Below are positions 34,072 through 34,402 of a stretch of DNA of 34,402 nt, piece by piece. Under the pieces are notes generated by a model that was not told the origin of the DNA, did not search any database, and saw only the letters and a list, made by a program, of their open reading frames with translations. Made by a program: the position numbers and the translations under genes. How positions within the stretch are numbered: position 1 is the first letter of the stretch; each line of letters starts with the position of its first letter. The DNA comes from Variovorax sp. YR752 (lineage in GTDB: Bacteria; Pseudomonadota; Gammaproteobacteria; Burkholderiales; Burkholderiaceae_C). The DNA lies in contig CAMATD010000025.1 in assembly GCA_945860785.1 (NCBI GenBank), forward strand, positions 1-34,402, written 5' to 3'.

Positions 34072-34092
34072 ATGATGACTTCAATTCATCAT
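34072..34092. promoter_or_regulatory. Perfect 7-7-7 dyad upstream of LysR, candidate operator
   Basis: ATGATGA at 34072-34078 and TCATCAT at 34086-34092 are perfect reverse complements with a 7-bp spacer and include a T-N11-A core. The dyad is 17 bp from the LysR start in the 137-bp divergent intergenic region, fitting an autoregulatory LysR site. Confidence 0.5.
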
Positions 34093-34097
34093 ATTCC

Positions 34098-34140
34098 ATA
34101 CAACAATGCATTGGACTTTGTATCTGGCGCGCCCTAGATT
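34098..34140 (+). promoter_or_regulatory. Candidate promoter of the PLP-enzyme gene with overlapping dyad
   Basis: TTGGAC at 34111-34116 and TAGATT at 34135-34140 with an 18-bp spacer form a plausible sigma-70 promoter 51 bp before the ATG at 34192. The -35 overlaps a perfect palindrome CAATG-CATTG (34104-34113), itself inside the inverted pair ATACAA (34098-34103) and TTGTAT (34118-34123). This could be the LysR activation site. Confidence 0.4.
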
Positions 34141-34191
34141 CGCCCTCAGGCCATGGCGATCCCCGCCGGCGGCGATCAACGAAGCCCACGA

Positions 34192-34402
34192 ATGAACAGC
34201 AGCTATCGGCTGGAAACCCTGGCCGTCCACGCGGGGCGCGGCATCGACGAAGGCACGGGCGCCGTGGCCCCGCCGATCCACCTCTCCACCACCTTCGAGC
34301 GCGACGAGGACGGCGGCTACCCACGCGGCTTCATGTACGGCCGCAACCGCAACCCGGGGCGCGCCGCGCTCGAGGAAGCGGTGGCCCTGCTCGACGGCGG
34401 CG
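34192..34402 (+). CDS. Cys/Met metabolism PLP-dependent enzyme, partial
   Basis: Only the first 70 residues are in the window, reading MNSSYRLETLAVHAGRGIDE, then GAVAPPIHLSTTFERDEDGG and YGRNRNPGRAALEEAVALLD. The LAVHAG, APPIHLSTTF and YGRxxNP signatures are those of the cystathionine gamma-synthase/beta-lyase/methionine gamma-lyase family; the YxR segment supplies the Tyr-Arg that contact PLP phosphate across the dimer. The exact reaction cannot be fixed from the fragment. It is divergent from the LysR gene. Confidence 0.85.
   Translation, partial: MNSSYRLETLAVHAGRGIDEGTGAVAPPIHLSTTFERDEDGGYPRGFMYGRNRNPGRAALEEAVALLDGG

Noticed and set aside
1..34402. tRNA or rRNA genes, CRISPR arrays, insertion sequences, phage or defence genes
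   Set aside because: Looked for and not seen: no transposase-like frames, no regular short repeats with spacers, and no recognisable RNA gene sequence.

Overview
The window is GC-rich, densely coded DNA, most likely from an aerobic betaproteobacterium of the order Burkholderiales (a Variovorax/Bordetella/Achromobacter-like organism). The basis is two orphan Bug/TctC-type periplasmic binding proteins, many LysR regulators each divergent from a catabolic gene, GGAGACA-type ribosome binding sites and several small-molecule catabolic operons. No rRNA, tRNA, CRISPR array, insertion sequence, phage or plasmid gene was seen. The window reads as accessory catabolic chromosome, cut inside a gene at both ends.

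Left part (1-8.7 kb). A VOC-family protein and a ketopantoate-reductase-like enzyme are translationally coupled and divergent from a broken LysR gene. A frameshifted GntR/FCD regulator diverges from an operon of an enolase-superfamily enzyme, a frameshifted D-2-hydroxyacid dehydrogenase and a Bug binding protein. Next come an intact two-gene ABC-2 exporter and the eroded remnant of an alpha/beta hydrolase.

Middle part (8.7-22.0 kb). A frameshifted TRAP (DctP) binding protein and a cupin are divergent from a LysR gene. A 937-residue protein joins an aldehyde dehydrogenase to an M24 creatinase-like domain in one reading frame. It lies tail to tail with an AraC-family regulator that is divergent from a frameshifted MFS transporter; similar operator-like sequences lie upstream of the fusion gene and of the transporter. 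Then come an FAD-dependent aromatic monooxygenase, a frameshifted MetX-like alpha/beta hydrolase, a LysR regulator and a divergent Bug binding protein.

Right part (22.0-33.0 kb). A LysR gene is divergent from a long operon: iorA, iorB, a branched-chain-type binding protein (LivK), an FMN 2-hydroxyacid dehydrogenase close to (S)-mandelate dehydrogenase, a LivH/LivM chimera, LivG, LivF and a mandelate racemase that keeps every catalytic residue at the Pseudomonas putida numbering. Together these suggest uptake of mandelate-type acids, racemisation, oxidation to benzoylformate, and oxidative decarboxylation to benzoyl-CoA by the IorAB-type enzyme in place of benzoylformate decarboxylase. The LysR/iorA and LysR/Bug intergenic regions share a nearly identical 24-bp element, linking the two clusters in one regulon. 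The window ends with another LysR gene divergent from a truncated Cys/Met-metabolism PLP enzyme.

About ten genes are broken by single-base indels, a stop codon or deletions while the coding sequence around each lesion stays well preserved. Either the assembly has uncorrected indels or the locus began to decay recently; the sequence alone cannot decide.
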